The notes under the pieces are model-generated. The model saw nothing but the letters and a program-made list of their open reading frames with translations. It was not told the origin of the DNA and searched no databases. Made by a program: the position numbers and the translations under genes. DNA of 9,411 nucleotides from CAZXVW01 sp964644025. Lineage in GTDB: Bacteria > Acidobacteriota > Terriglobia > Bryobacterales > Bryobacteraceae. Shown in pieces: positions 1 to 7,834 of the stretch; positions within the stretch are counted from its first letter, which is position 1, and each line of letters begins with the position of its first letter. Location: the NCBI GenBank assembly GCA_964644025.1, contig CAZXVW010000172.1, positions 1 through 9,411 on the forward strand, in the 5' to 3' direction.

Positions 1-410
1 GTCTCCACCTCCGGGCCGCTCTGGATCGTGAAGCCGAGGGAAACGAACAGGTCCTCGATCTCGGCCTGGATCTGCGTCACCGGGTGAAGGCTGCCGGGAC
101 GCGGCCCGGGAGCGGGCAGCGTCAGGTCAACCCACTCGGCGTCCAGACGGGTGCGCAGGGCGGCTTCGGCGAACTCTTTCTTGCGCGCTTCCAGCGCGGC
201 TTCCAGGGACCGTTTGACGTCGTTCAGCAGTTTGCCGACGCGGACCCGCTGCTCCGGGGCGAGCCGGCCCATCTGCTTGCTGATTCGCGCCAGCTCCCCC
301 TTGCGGCCGAGAAACTCCACCCGGACCTGTTCCAGTTGTTCGGCGTCGGCCGCCCCGTGGATGCGCTCCATCGCGCTGGCGGCGATCTCATTGAGCGCGG
401 ATTCCAGCAT
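1..410 (-). CDS. pheS: Phenylalanine--tRNA ligase alpha subunit, N-terminal part (cut by window edge)
   Basis: Alpha subunit of the cytoplasmic alpha2-beta2 enzyme that charges tRNA-Phe with phenylalanine. The visible 136 residues cover the N-terminal tRNA-binding helical arm (about 1-90, charged and heptad-like, with the family signature FLGRKGEL at 33-40). They also cover the start of the class II catalytic domain: DLTLPAP at 95-101, GSLHPVTQ at 106-113, and then IEDLFVSLGF and GPEVE up to the edge. The catalytic core lies beyond position 1. The start is ATG at 410-408, with GGAG 7 nt upstream. Its A is shared with the TGA stop of the preceding gene (TGATG), which suggests translational coupling. 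Identification rests on motifs recognised by eye and is very likely correct. Confidence 0.93.
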   Translation of the reverse strand, partial: MLESALNEIAASAMERIHGAADAEQLEQVRVEFLGRKGELARISKQMGRLAPEQRVRVGKLLNDVKRSLEAALEARKKEFAEAALRTRLDAEWVDLTLPAPGPRPGSLHPVTQIQAEIEDLFVSLGFTIQSGPEVE

Positions 411-877
411 CAGTCCGCTCCCGCCGGCGTGAACAGTTCCTCGGCCTTGGCTACCTCCCAGGCCAGGTGGTTCAAGTAAAACAGCAGCAGCGCCTCGGGA
501 TACTTCCCCTTGAAGTGCTCGTAAGCCTTCTCCCGCCAGTCGTCCTTGAGAATCTCGCTGGCGTCCAGGTCCTTGTCGAAGAAACCGTCGTGATGCTGGA
601 TGCCGAGGAAGTCGAGGATATCGATGATCATGTCGAGATTGCAGACCAGAATGGCCTGGGCGAGATCGGCGGCCAGGTCCTGGTCCCCACCCTGGATCCG
701 TTCCCAAAACCGCGGGGTTGCCTTGCGCAGGCCCTGAACGTTGAGCTTCGGCAGATGCGCCCACGTCTTCAGCGGCTCATAGAGCTTGTAGGTCTTCAGC
801 TTTCCGATGGAGATGCCGCCGAGGACCTGGCGGAAGCCTTCTTCGCCGAGCGCTCGAAAAATGTCGGTTACTTGCAT
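410..877 (-). CDS. Conserved-looking hypothetical protein, translationally coupled to pheS
   Basis: A 155-residue soluble protein of unknown function. It has no signal peptide, no clear membrane span and no catalytic motif that I recognise. The N-terminal half is basic. The middle (about 64-93) has a helical stretch, DQDLAADLAQAILVCNLDMI, leading into FLGI-HHDGFFDKDLD (91-105). The C-terminal third is acidic and aromatic (KAYEHFKGKYPEALLLFYLN). The start is the first ATG of the frame. The frame stays open for about 37 codons further upstream with no ATG, GTG or TTG, and no clear Shine-Dalgarno precedes 877. The stop overlaps the pheS start by one base, so the two genes are almost certainly co-transcribed. 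A role connected with tRNA charging is possible from position only. Confidence 0.75.
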   Translation of the reverse strand: MQVTDIFRALGEEGFRQVLGGISIGKLKTYKLYEPLKTWAHLPKLNVQGLRKATPRFWERIQGGDQDLAADLAQAILVCNLDMIIDILDFLGIQHHDGFFDKDLDASEILKDDWREKAYEHFKGKYPEALLLFYLNHLAWEVAKAEELFTPAGAD

Positions 878-1066
878 AGGAACTACGGTGATCGTGCTGA
901 TCTTCTGGATGGCGCCGCGAGCCAGAGCCGGCAGCGTGTCAGCACTATTCAGGTTATCACAGCGATGGGGGCGGGCCCGGCCAAATTGGGATCACTGCCG
1001 CGGTCTTGGTGTCATCAATCGGGAGCAGTGCGGCCACAGGAGCAGGCCGCTGGTAAACTGGCAGAG

Positions 1067-2635
1067 ATGGATAATCCTGATGCGGCAAAGAAATGGAAGG
1101 TGCTCATTGTCGCAGCGCTGGCACTGGGAATCGCCACTATCCCCGTTTGGTTGGTTTCAATTCCGCCGACGGCGGATTTCCCAAAGCACTTGGCGAGGCT
1201 GCATATTCTGCTCAACGTGGGCCATGACCCCTTGCTGGCACAGTACTACAAGGCCGCCTGGGGCCTGATACCGAACATGGCTTTCGATATCTTCGTTTTC
1301 GGCACCGCGCGGGTTTTCGGCCTGCTCCTGGCGGGGAAACTGTTCATCATTCTGCTGTTCGCGGTGATGCTGACCGGCCCCGTATTCCTCCACTACGCGC
1401 TGTTCCAGCGATGGTCCTACTGGCCGCTCGGAGCCTGCTTGCTGCTTTACAGCCGCCATTTTCTTTGGGGAATGGTCAGCTACACTTTTGGCGCGGGGCT
1501 TTCGCTCTGGGCGATCGGCTTGTGGATCTACTTGCGTCAAAGCAGAACAGCAGTCCGGCTGGTGGTTCCCGCGTTCATGGCGGTCGCCTTATATTTCAGC
1601 CACCTGTTTGCCGTTGGTTTTTACGCCGTGGTGATCACCACTTACGAGCTTTTTCAGCTCTTCGGTAATGAGCGCTGTGGGCCTCGCCGTATCGTCCGGT
1701 TGGCGCTGATCCTGGGGGCGCAATTTGTGCTGCCGTTCGTGTTCTTTCTCAACAGCCCGACGGCCAGCCACGCGGGGCGTGTAGCCTTTGGTGATTTCAG
1801 CCGGAAGTTCATCGACATTCCAATGGGGCTGGTAAACAATTACAACCTCATATTTGATGCTGGGACGCTGGCGCTCATTGGAGGGTTTTTTCTGTTCGGC
1901 TTGTATAAAGGGTGGCTGCGAATCCATCGGATTTTCTACGGGGTGTTTGCGGTGGTGGTGGCGCTGCACTTCGCCATGCCGCAGTACCTGATGTCAAGCG
2001 CCAATGCTGATGTCCGCACCATTCTGCCCCTGGCACTGCTGGCTGTGGGAACGACGAGGTTCACGGTGAAAAACCACCGGATGGCGATATCTGTGTTCGC
2101 TGCCGTCGCCTGCCTGTTCATTGTTAGAACGGGTATTGTTGCGTGTAACTGGGCATGGGCGGAGCGTGCCGTCTGGCCCGAGTACCGGGATGCCATTGCC
2201 CTGTTACCGCGGGGAGCAAAACTCAACAGCTACTTTCTGAACACTTCGCGAGGCTGGTTCACCAACCCGCCGCACGCCTATTTTGTTACGTTGGCGATTA
2301 TTAAGAAGTCCGCGTGGTGCCCACGGCTCTCCCACCAGCGCGCCCAGTGGACGGTGGCCTTTCGGAGTCCTTACGAGGAAATCGCCAGAAGGTACCCGGC
2401 GCTGGAGATCCACCGCCCGGATCCGGCCCATCCGCTTGTCCCGGATGCCGGCAATCCGCGGAACCCGTTCTATATTGGCGCCCTGGCGCCCTACGACTAC
2501 CTTCTGGTCGCCAACCCATCGGATCTCGGCGGACCCGTCCCGCCCTGCCTGGACCCGCGGTACCAGGGACGTTTCCTTACGCTTTACCAGATCGACCACG
2601 CGCAGACCGGGGGCGCGCCGCCTCCTGCTGGCTAG
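1067..2635 (+). CDS. Polytopic membrane protein, GT-C glycosyltransferase-like
   Basis: A 522-residue integral membrane protein with about nine to eleven hydrophobic segments (roughly 11-30, 84-110, 118-130, 137-156, 165-192, 207-228, 265-280, 287-303, 317-329, 338-358). A soluble C-terminal region of about 160 residues follows. The first outer loop carries PPTADFPKHLARLH (33-46). An acidic residue in the first long outer loop is typical of GT-C fold, lipid-linked sugar transferases, so D37 is a candidate catalytic residue. This assignment is inference from topology; the substrate is unknown. The frame is open from 467, but that upstream part is antisense to the pheS-coupled gene, whereas from ATG 1067 the protein becomes a clean N-terminus followed by a membrane span. 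The Shine-Dalgarno (GGCAGAG) is weak. The gene is divergent from the pheS cluster across 189 bp and convergent with the sulfatase. Confidence 0.8.
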   Translation: MDNPDAAKKWKVLIVAALALGIATIPVWLVSIPPTADFPKHLARLHILLNVGHDPLLAQYYKAAWGLIPNMAFDIFVFGTARVFGLLLAGKLFIILLFAVMLTGPVFLHYALFQRWSYWPLGACLLLYSRHFLWGMVSYTFGAGLSLWAIGLWIYLRQSRTAVRLVVPAFMAVALYFSHLFAVGFYAVVITTYELFQLFGNERCGPRRIVRLALILGAQFVLPFVFFLNSPTASHAGRVAFGDFSRKFIDIPMGLVNNYNLIFDAGTLALIGGFFLFGLYKGWLRIHRIFYGVFAVVVALHFAMPQYLMSSANADVRTILPLALLAVGTTRFTVKNHRMAISVFAAVACLFIVRTGIVACNWAWAERAVWPEYRDAIALLPRGAKLNSYFLNTSRGWFTNPPHAYFVTLAIIKKSAWCPRLSHQRAQWTVAFRSPYEEIARRYPALEIHRPDPAHPLVPDAGNPRNPFYIGALAPYDYLLVANPSDLGGPVPPCLDPRYQGRFLTLYQIDHAQTGGAPPPAG

Positions 2636-2731
2636 CCTCCCACTGCGGCCGCAGCCCGTGGCGCCCTGCCGCTTCCCTGGCCGGAATTCCGGGTGCTCCC
2701 GGCCGCCTCGGCGGACCAGGACGGCGCGACT
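2636..2731. other. Convergent intergenic gap with clustered palindromes
   Basis: This 96-bp gap lies between the 3' ends of the membrane-protein gene and the sulfatase gene. It contains two perfect 12-bp palindromes, CTGCGGCCGCAG (2643-2654) and CCGGAATTCCGG (2681-2692), and a short GC hairpin, CCGCCTCGGCGG (2703-2714). No T-tract follows any of them, so they are not classical intrinsic terminators on either strand. They may still slow polymerase from both directions. This function is inferred from position only. Confidence 0.3.
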
Positions 2732-4243
2732 TCAGCCCAGCTCCGCTCTCACCTTCCGCCACCCTTGTCCCTTGTCGAGCAAAGCGGAAAGGCGCTTCAC
2801 CGTCTCCGCGTACTTTGGCTTGCCGGCCAGGTTTTCCGTAGCGATCGGCCCGCGCGAATGATCATACAGCTCGCGGGCGCGGATCTCGCCGGTGGGCCGG
2901 TGGATCCATTCCGTGTAACGCCAGTCGCCGGTGTGGAGCGAGTATCCCATCATGTTGCCGGCTCGCGGGTACTGGCTGAAGGCCGCCTTCTTCCACTCTC
3001 GATTCGGATCGGCCACCAGCGGCGCCATGCTCGTCCCCTCGCAGTGGGCGGGGATGTCCAGGCCGCAAAGCTCGGCGAGGGTCGGGTAGATATCAACGTA
3101 TTCCACCAGCGCCCGCGTACTCTGCCCGGCCGTCTTCTGCCCCGGCGCCGACAGAATCATCGGCACGTGGGTGTCGATCTCGAAGTTGGTGTGCTTGCAC
3201 CAAGCGCCGTAATCGTTGAGCTTCCAGCCGTGGTCGCCCCAGAGAATGACGATCGTATTGTCGCGGAGACCGAGCCGGTCCAGCTCGGCCAGCACGCGCC
3301 CGATCTGGGCGTCGGTGTAGCTGACGCAGGCGTAATAGCCGTGGATGAGCTTGCGGGCTGTGTCATCGTCCACCGGGCCCTGGCGCGGCATCCCCGCGTA
3401 GCTTCGGAGCTCGCCCCAGTTGGTCAGGGCGACCTGCGGAGCGTTCTCCGGCCAGGAGCGGACGGCCGGCAGGCGGATATCGGCCGGATCGTACAGGTCC
3501 CAGTACTTCTTCGGAGCGTTGAAAGGAAGATGCGGCTTCAGAAACCCGGTGGCGAGGAAGAATGGGCGGTCCTTGAGACGTTGCAGCTCGGCGATGGCCT
3601 TGTCGGCCGTCATCCCGTCCGGGTAAGCATTGTCCGCCACGTCGGGCCCTTCGAACGGGGGGCCGGCGCCGAGTTTGGGCTTTCGCGGTTTCTTGCCTTG
3701 CTGGAGAGCTTTTTCATAGGCCGCCGTGACTTCCGCGTCATGTCGCCGCACTGTCTCAATAGATGCCGGATCCCGGTAGGCGCGCCAGCCTCCACCCCAG
3801 TCGCTTTGCGGGCGCCAATCGGGGGCGCTCCACGCCTGGGGATCGTCGCCCTTATGGTGGTAAATCTTGCTGAGCGTCACCGTCTCGTAACCGTTGTTCT
3901 TAAAGTGGTGCGGAAGACTCACCACGTCAGGCCACACGGAACTGATGGGCGTCTGCAGATCGTAGACCTTGGTGGTGTCCGGGCGAGCGCCGGTCAGCAG
4001 GCTGATGCGCGAGGGAGCGCAGACGGCCTGCTGGCAGTAGGCGCGGTCAAAGCGGAGCCCGCGGGCGGCCAGCGCGTCGATGTTCGGGGAGTGAATCTGC
4101 TGTTGCCCGTAACAGCCGAGCTGCGGGCGCAGGTCGTCCACGGCGATGAACAGCACGTTCATCTTGCGAGCCGGCGCCGTCCGGCTGCAGCTCGCGATGA
4201 ACGGTGCCACGGAAACGGAGAGAAACTGGCGTCGGGTTGTCAT
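2732..4243 (-). CDS. Sulfatase, iduronate-2-sulfatase-like, Tat-exported probable lipoprotein
   Basis: A type I (formylglycine-dependent) sulfatase of 503 residues, a usual length. It hydrolyses sulfate esters, probably on a sulfated glycan. The sulfatase signature is CAPSR at 75-79 followed by LLTG; C75 is the residue converted to formylglycine. Metal-site residues are visible: D36-D37 (AVDDLRPQ), D337-H338 (LWGDHGWKL) and K350-H351 (CKHTNFE). RPDTTKVYD (87-95) and FLKPHLPF (234-241) resemble iduronate-2-sulfatases, but the true substrate is not shown. The N-terminus has a Tat-type RRQFL (4-8), a short hydrophobic run and a lipobox-like IASC (16-19), suggesting export after folding and possible lipid anchoring at C19. 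The start is ATG at 4243 with no strong Shine-Dalgarno. The gene is 112 bp downstream of the DUF4412-like gene on the same strand. Maturation needs a formylglycine-generating enzyme encoded elsewhere. Confidence 0.95.
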   Translation of the reverse strand: MTTRRQFLSVSVAPFIASCSRTAPARKMNVLFIAVDDLRPQLGCYGQQQIHSPNIDALAARGLRFDRAYCQQAVCAPSRISLLTGARPDTTKVYDLQTPISSVWPDVVSLPHHFKNNGYETVTLSKIYHHKGDDPQAWSAPDWRPQSDWGGGWRAYRDPASIETVRRHDAEVTAAYEKALQQGKKPRKPKLGAGPPFEGPDVADNAYPDGMTADKAIAELQRLKDRPFFLATGFLKPHLPFNAPKKYWDLYDPADIRLPAVRSWPENAPQVALTNWGELRSYAGMPRQGPVDDDTARKLIHGYYACVSYTDAQIGRVLAELDRLGLRDNTIVILWGDHGWKLNDYGAWCKHTNFEIDTHVPMILSAPGQKTAGQSTRALVEYVDIYPTLAELCGLDIPAHCEGTSMAPLVADPNREWKKAAFSQYPRAGNMMGYSLHTGDWRYTEWIHRPTGEIRARELYDHSRGPIATENLAGKPKYAETVKRLSALLDKGQGWRKVRAELG

Positions 4244-4301
4244 GGTAAAGAGTGTGTCACTTGATGGTAGAGGTGCGCAAGCATCCCCCGGGACACGCGG
4301 C

Positions 4302-4333
4302 CGGACCGTATCCGGGCGGGGTGACGACCCCGC
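4302..4333. other. Tandem GC-rich hairpins between the DUF4412-like and sulfatase genes
   Basis: A 7-bp perfect stem, GCGGGGT / ACCCCGC (4316-4322 with 4327-4333), closes a GACG tetraloop. It abuts a shorter CCGGA / TCCGG stem near 4303-4315. The pair lies about 23 nt past the stop of the DUF4412-like gene in the direction of transcription. No T-run follows, so it is not a canonical intrinsic terminator. It could be a 3' stabilising or pausing structure between the two genes. Confidence 0.35.
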
Positions 4334-4355
4334 ACCACCGGTGCGATTTCCTGGT

Positions 4356-5114
4356 TTACCGCGCGCCCATCCGTTCCATCAAGGCGCCGAAGTCCGCCAC
4401 TGCCTGGTAACCAGCCGGAACTTCGAAGGCACTGTCCGCAATATCTTTCTGCTCAATCGAAGCCACCGTGTTGAAGCGGAATTCCACGCCGCCTTTGCCG
4501 GTGGTGCTCATGCTCATGTGCACGCCGGTGGGTTCCTTCATGATGAAGGCTCCGCTGATCACCTCCTGGTAGGCTTTTGTCCCCCTCAGGTCGACGCCGA
4601 GCTGCGCCAGAGGAGAGCTCATGCAGCCGCTGACCTGGTTGGCGCAGGCCATTGCCTGTTGCGTTTCACTCACCAGACCGGCCAGCTTCGGGTCTTTGGA
4701 GACCCGTACCTCGGAAGCCGGCCGGCCATCCATCAAGAAACGATATCCGCTGGCCTGGTATCCGGCGATCGTTGTGCTGCCAAGATCTTCGCGGGTGATT
4801 GCCCCAGCGCGGGCCTTTGCTACTTGCTGCTTCATTGATGCGGGCATTTGCGCTGACATCTGGGCCACCATCTGCTTCGTCCAGGAGCAGATCGCGTCCG
4901 CGGTGCCTTGCCAGTAACTTTTCGAGGCGTGGTCGATCAGGATGACGGTTCCTTGCTTGATGATCGTGTCCTGCCGGGCGAGCTTGCCGTTCTGGATCAA
5001 CAACTGCTCTGTCTTTCCGGAACTGAGACCCTGGTACGTCACCACCCAGCCGCCCCAGGCGGCGGAGGTGGTCAGAGTGAACAGAACGGCCGTGGTGAAA
5101 AAGCGTGATATCAC
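4356..5114 (-). CDS. Secreted DUF4412-like protein, GTG start
   Basis: A 252-residue protein with a Sec signal peptide (hydrophobic 5-18, likely cleavage around AAWG at 18-21). The mature part follows the DUF4412-like pattern: an early strand pair (GWVVTYQG), then ILIDHASKSYW (59-68), a Met/Gln/Lys-rich helical section (79-101), IAGYQASGYRFLMDG (116-130) with VSKDPKL, and a terminal FEVPAGYQ (230-237). This family is extracytoplasmic and of unknown function. The start is GTG at 5114-5112, preceded by GAGGA about 4 nt upstream. An ATG two bases earlier runs straight into TGA (ATGTGA), so it cannot be the start. Cys 76, 157 and 164 may form a disulfide. The gene begins 34 bp after the isomerase-like gene and is probably in its operon. 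The family call is by recollection of the motif pattern. Confidence 0.78.
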   Translation of the reverse strand: MISRFFTTAVLFTLTTSAAWGGWVVTYQGLSSGKTEQLLIQNGKLARQDTIIKQGTVILIDHASKSYWQGTADAICSWTKQMVAQMSAQMPASMKQQVAKARAGAITREDLGSTTIAGYQASGYRFLMDGRPASEVRVSKDPKLAGLVSETQQAMACANQVSGCMSSPLAQLGVDLRGTKAYQEVISGAFIMKEPTGVHMSMSTTGKGGVEFRFNTVASIEQKDIADSAFEVPAGYQAVADFGALMERMGAR

Positions 5115-5148
5115 ATGATCCTCTTCTCCGGCGCGAGCCGCCGCCCGC

Positions 5149-6594
5149 TCAGGCAGTGGCCGTGATGCCGTAAAGCTGGCAGAACGCCTTCAGGTGCCGG
5201 GCGTGCCGGCCATAGAACAAGCAGAGGTGATGGCCTTTGACTTCTGTTGCGTCCGCGAGTCCGCTGAGCTGGACTTCGACGTTGGTCCGGCAGCCGCCGC
5301 ACGGCGGATTGGAAGGGCAACCAGTGACCGTGCCTTCGTAGATGAGCATCCGGGGCGGGTCTTCCTGCGAGAGATACTTGGTGAACGTCACCTCGCGCCC
5401 GGCAGGGAACAGAACCTGCGGGACGCATCCCCAGCCCGCCTCGGCGTGGCTGCGGAGGATGTACGGCTCGGCGGCCTCGTCCGGACCGTTCATTTTCGAG
5501 GCGCAGGTGCAATGGGCGCCGAAGTACAGGTTCTTCTCGGTGTCCACCGATGGGTTGTGCTGGAAGGCGGGCTTTCCGAACAGGTACTGGATGAGCATCA
5601 TCGTCAGCGTCGCATCCAGGTCGGATTCGCAGCCGGCCGGGATGCCTTCGTCGCGCAGGTTCATGTAGCCCATGCAGGGTGGGACGTGCTTATGGGGCCG
5701 CTTCAGCCCCGGCAGGCAGTTCATCATCAGGGCGTCGGCCTGCTCGCGTTCGATGATCTTCTTCAGGGCAAAGTAAGCCTTGGCGGCGTTGAACACGTCT
5801 TGCTCGTCCGGCTCGACTCGCTTGATCGCCTGGGCGAGGTAAGTCCGGGCAAGAGAGCGCACCTCGGCCGTGTCTCCGATGCCGGCGTACACGTCGTAGA
5901 ACTCCTGGTGCGGCACAGTGAGCACCGTTGTCCCCAGGTCCGGCGCCACGCTCCGGCGGCGCTGCGTGCCGTTGATGTTGACGATCGTGGACTCCTTCAT
6001 GCGCCGCGCGGTCTGGATCATTTTCAGGCCCATGCCGGCGGCCTCGAAATTATCGAGCGAATTGACCAGGTAGACGCCGGGGCGCCGGTGGAGCTGTTCA
6101 ACATGCCGGTTCAGCAGAATCCCCATCGTCGCGAAGACCACCGTCGGGAGTCGAGTTCCATCGAGGATGCGCATTACGTTATCCACGTGGCTCTTCTTGA
6201 ATGGAATCAGCAGGAGGCCGTCGGGCGGGGTTTGCTTGAGGGAGGCAAGGAAGCGCTCGGTGTCCGCTGGCGAATCCAGCGGCCCGGGCGTGATGTCGAG
6301 CTGGAGGCCGTGCAGCCGGGCGAACCGCTCGAGCTCAGCGGTGTATTGCTTCTGGCGGCCTTCGGCGTCGAAGCTTGAACCCGGCCAACTGTAGTAGCCC
6401 TCGCGGCGCAGCTTCTCGGTGGGCGGGTAAGTGAACGCGGCGGCCACCCGGCCCATGGATTGCGGCTTGCTAGCCGGTGAGCGGCTCGCTGATTGGCCAG
6501 CAGCCTGCGCCGCGAACAAGGCTCCGGTGGTGATCGCGCGCCCGAACTCCCGCCGGGGAATCCCCTTTGAAGTGCCGGCTGAGTGTTTCTTCAT
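5149..6594 (-). CDS. Tat-exported L-fucose/L-arabinose isomerase-like protein
   Basis: A 481-residue protein of the FucI-like fold superfamily. Cytoplasmic members interconvert aldoses and ketoses with a bound divalent metal. The N-terminal half (about 48-230) looks like the alpha/beta domains, with VAAAFTYPP, GLLLIPFKK and VYLVNSLDNFEAAGMGLKM. The C-terminal part holds the most recognisable block: ADALMMNCLPG (286-296), PPCMGYMNLRDEGIP (305-319), CESDLDATLTMMLIQYLFG (322-340) and LYFGAHCTC (356-364). E323, D325 and H361 are candidate metal ligands, not proven. The N-terminus has a Tat motif, RREFGRA (14-20), then an Ala-rich hydrophobic run to about residue 34, which is unusual for a sugar isomerase. 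The start is ATG with AGGAG 8 nt upstream. The C-terminal region has many cysteines (C426, C432, C435). Whether it is an active isomerase, a binding protein or a repurposed fold is open. Confidence 0.83.
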   Translation of the reverse strand: MKKHSAGTSKGIPRREFGRAITTGALFAAQAAGQSASRSPASKPQSMGRVAAAFTYPPTEKLRREGYYSWPGSSFDAEGRQKQYTAELERFARLHGLQLDITPGPLDSPADTERFLASLKQTPPDGLLLIPFKKSHVDNVMRILDGTRLPTVVFATMGILLNRHVEQLHRRPGVYLVNSLDNFEAAGMGLKMIQTARRMKESTIVNINGTQRRRSVAPDLGTTVLTVPHQEFYDVYAGIGDTAEVRSLARTYLAQAIKRVEPDEQDVFNAAKAYFALKKIIEREQADALMMNCLPGLKRPHKHVPPCMGYMNLRDEGIPAGCESDLDATLTMMLIQYLFGKPAFQHNPSVDTEKNLYFGAHCTCASKMNGPDEAAEPYILRSHAEAGWGCVPQVLFPAGREVTFTKYLSQEDPPRMLIYEGTVTGCPSNPPCGGCRTNVEVQLSGLADATEVKGHHLCLFYGRHARHLKAFCQLYGITATA

Positions 6595-6682
6595 GGTCGG
6601 ATCTCCTGCTCGGTGGCGTTTCCGCTACCGATGCTATCAAACCGGAGAAACCGCGTCGAGAGCCCTCTTGCGCTGCCGGCTC

Positions 6683-7834
6683 CTAATGTTTCGATGGATT
6701 CGCGGCCACCCGGGAGGGAACAGTGGCGGGTTGCTCGCGGGGGATACTGGCGATGTGAAGCGTCGAGGTCGGAAAGGCGATTTCGGCGCCGTGTCCCTCG
6801 ATGATCCGGGCGATCTTCAGAAGAACGTCGTGCTTGACGGCATGGTACTTGGCCCAGTCGGTCGTCTTGGTGAACGTGTAGATGAAGAAGTCGCAGGAGG
6901 AAGCCGCGAAGGCGTTGAAATAGACCATCAGGAGTTGGTCGGTGTCGATCTCCGGGTGGGTGCGCAACATCTGTTCCACGTCCCGGGTGATGACATCCAT
7001 CTTGGAGATGTCGTCGTACCGGATACCGATGGTTTCGTAGATCCGGCGCCTGAGCATGCGCTGCGGGTTCTCGATGGCGATGGTGGAAAAGACTGCGTTG
7101 GGAACGTACAGCGGGCGCTTGTCGAAGGTCCGGATGCGCGTCTGGCGCCAGCCGATGTATTCCACCGTGCCCTCGATATTTCGGTCCGGCGACCGGATCC
7201 AGTCACCGACCCGGAAGGGCTTGTCCAGGTAAATAGTGATGGCGCCGAAGAAATTGGCCAGCAGATCTCTGGCGGCGAAGCCGATGGCGAGGCCGCCAAT
7301 GCCCCCGAAGGCGAGCACGGCACTCACGTCGATATGCCAGGTCTGCAGGCAGATCAGGATGCCGGTGATGACGACGGCGAGGCGGAGCAACTTGCCGATG
7401 GCGTGGACGGTGGTGGCGTCGAGCCGTTCTTCCTCCTCCTTGTCTTTGTGGATTTCGATGAGGGCGTACTCGATGCGGGAGATCCACCGCACAAAGAACC
7501 AGACGGCCGTCAGAATGAAGATGACGGTGAAGGTGCTCGTTACCCGCGGATCGGTGAAAACCGGCCCCCCGATGACCAGGGTAGCGATACGAAGCCCGAT
7601 CGCCCAGATCAGTACCGACAGTGGCGCTGGCAACGCATCCAGCAGCGCGTCATCCCAGGGGTTTTCGGTGCGGGCGGCGATCCCGGTCCGCAGGCGGCGC
7701 ACGAAACGGCGGGCGATGAAATCCACAATCCCGGTGCCCAGCACGACCAGGAAGACATGAAATGTGGTGCTGTCCCAAGACTGGCCCCGGAGGGCGTCGA
7801 CCCAATCCTTCGGTACAAAAATGTCAAAGCTCAT
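6683..7834 (-). CDS. Mechanosensitive ion channel, MscS family (YnaI-like)
   Basis: An inner-membrane tension-gated channel that releases solutes on hypo-osmotic shock. The 383-residue protein has about four to five membrane spans (roughly 25-44, 72-92, 103-120, 150-166, then the pore helix). The pore helix is GGIGGLAIGFAARDLLANFF (177-196), the Gly/Ala-rich TM3 of MscS. The beta domain follows: KPFRVGDWIRSPDRNIEGTV (205-224), EYIGWRQTRIRTFDKRPLYV (225-244), then PNAVFSTIAIENPQRM. This sequence style matches the YnaI/YbdG branch rather than small MscS. An acidic and basic loop, HKDKEEEERLD, at 129-139 precedes the last spans. ATG 7834 was chosen. An in-frame GTG at 7852 would add 6 residues but has GAGG only 2 nt away. 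The gene ends 88 bp before the isomerase-like gene, and joint transcription is uncertain. Confidence 0.92.
   Translation of the reverse strand: MSFDIFVPKDWVDALRGQSWDSTTFHVFLVVLGTGIVDFIARRFVRRLRTGIAARTENPWDDALLDALPAPLSVLIWAIGLRIATLVIGGPVFTDPRVTSTFTVIFILTAVWFFVRWISRIEYALIEIHKDKEEEERLDATTVHAIGKLLRLAVVITGILICLQTWHIDVSAVLAFGGIGGLAIGFAARDLLANFFGAITIYLDKPFRVGDWIRSPDRNIEGTVEYIGWRQTRIRTFDKRPLYVPNAVFSTIAIENPQRMLRRRIYETIGIRYDDISKMDVITRDVEQMLRTHPEIDTDQLLMVYFNAFAASSCDFFIYTFTKTTDWAKYHAVKHDVLLKIARIIEGHGAEIAFPTSTLHIASIPREQPATVPSRVAANPSKH

Noticed and set aside
467..1066. Plus-strand frame continuous with the membrane protein, giving a 722-residue ORF
   Set aside because: It runs antisense to the pheS-coupled gene, has no membrane-protein character, and the membrane protein begins naturally at ATG 1067.
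2693..4264. 523-residue plus-strand ORF
   Set aside because: It is the antisense shadow of the sulfatase, whose motifs are unambiguous. Long antisense frames are common in GC-rich DNA.
5194..6378. 394-residue plus-strand ORF
   Set aside because: It is antisense to the isomerase-like gene, rich in Arg/Val/Gly without domain pattern, and has no matching Shine-Dalgarno.
6659..6682. Intrinsic terminator after the channel gene
   Set aside because: Only a 5-bp GAGCC/GGCTC stem with a 13-nt loop and no T-tract directly after it.
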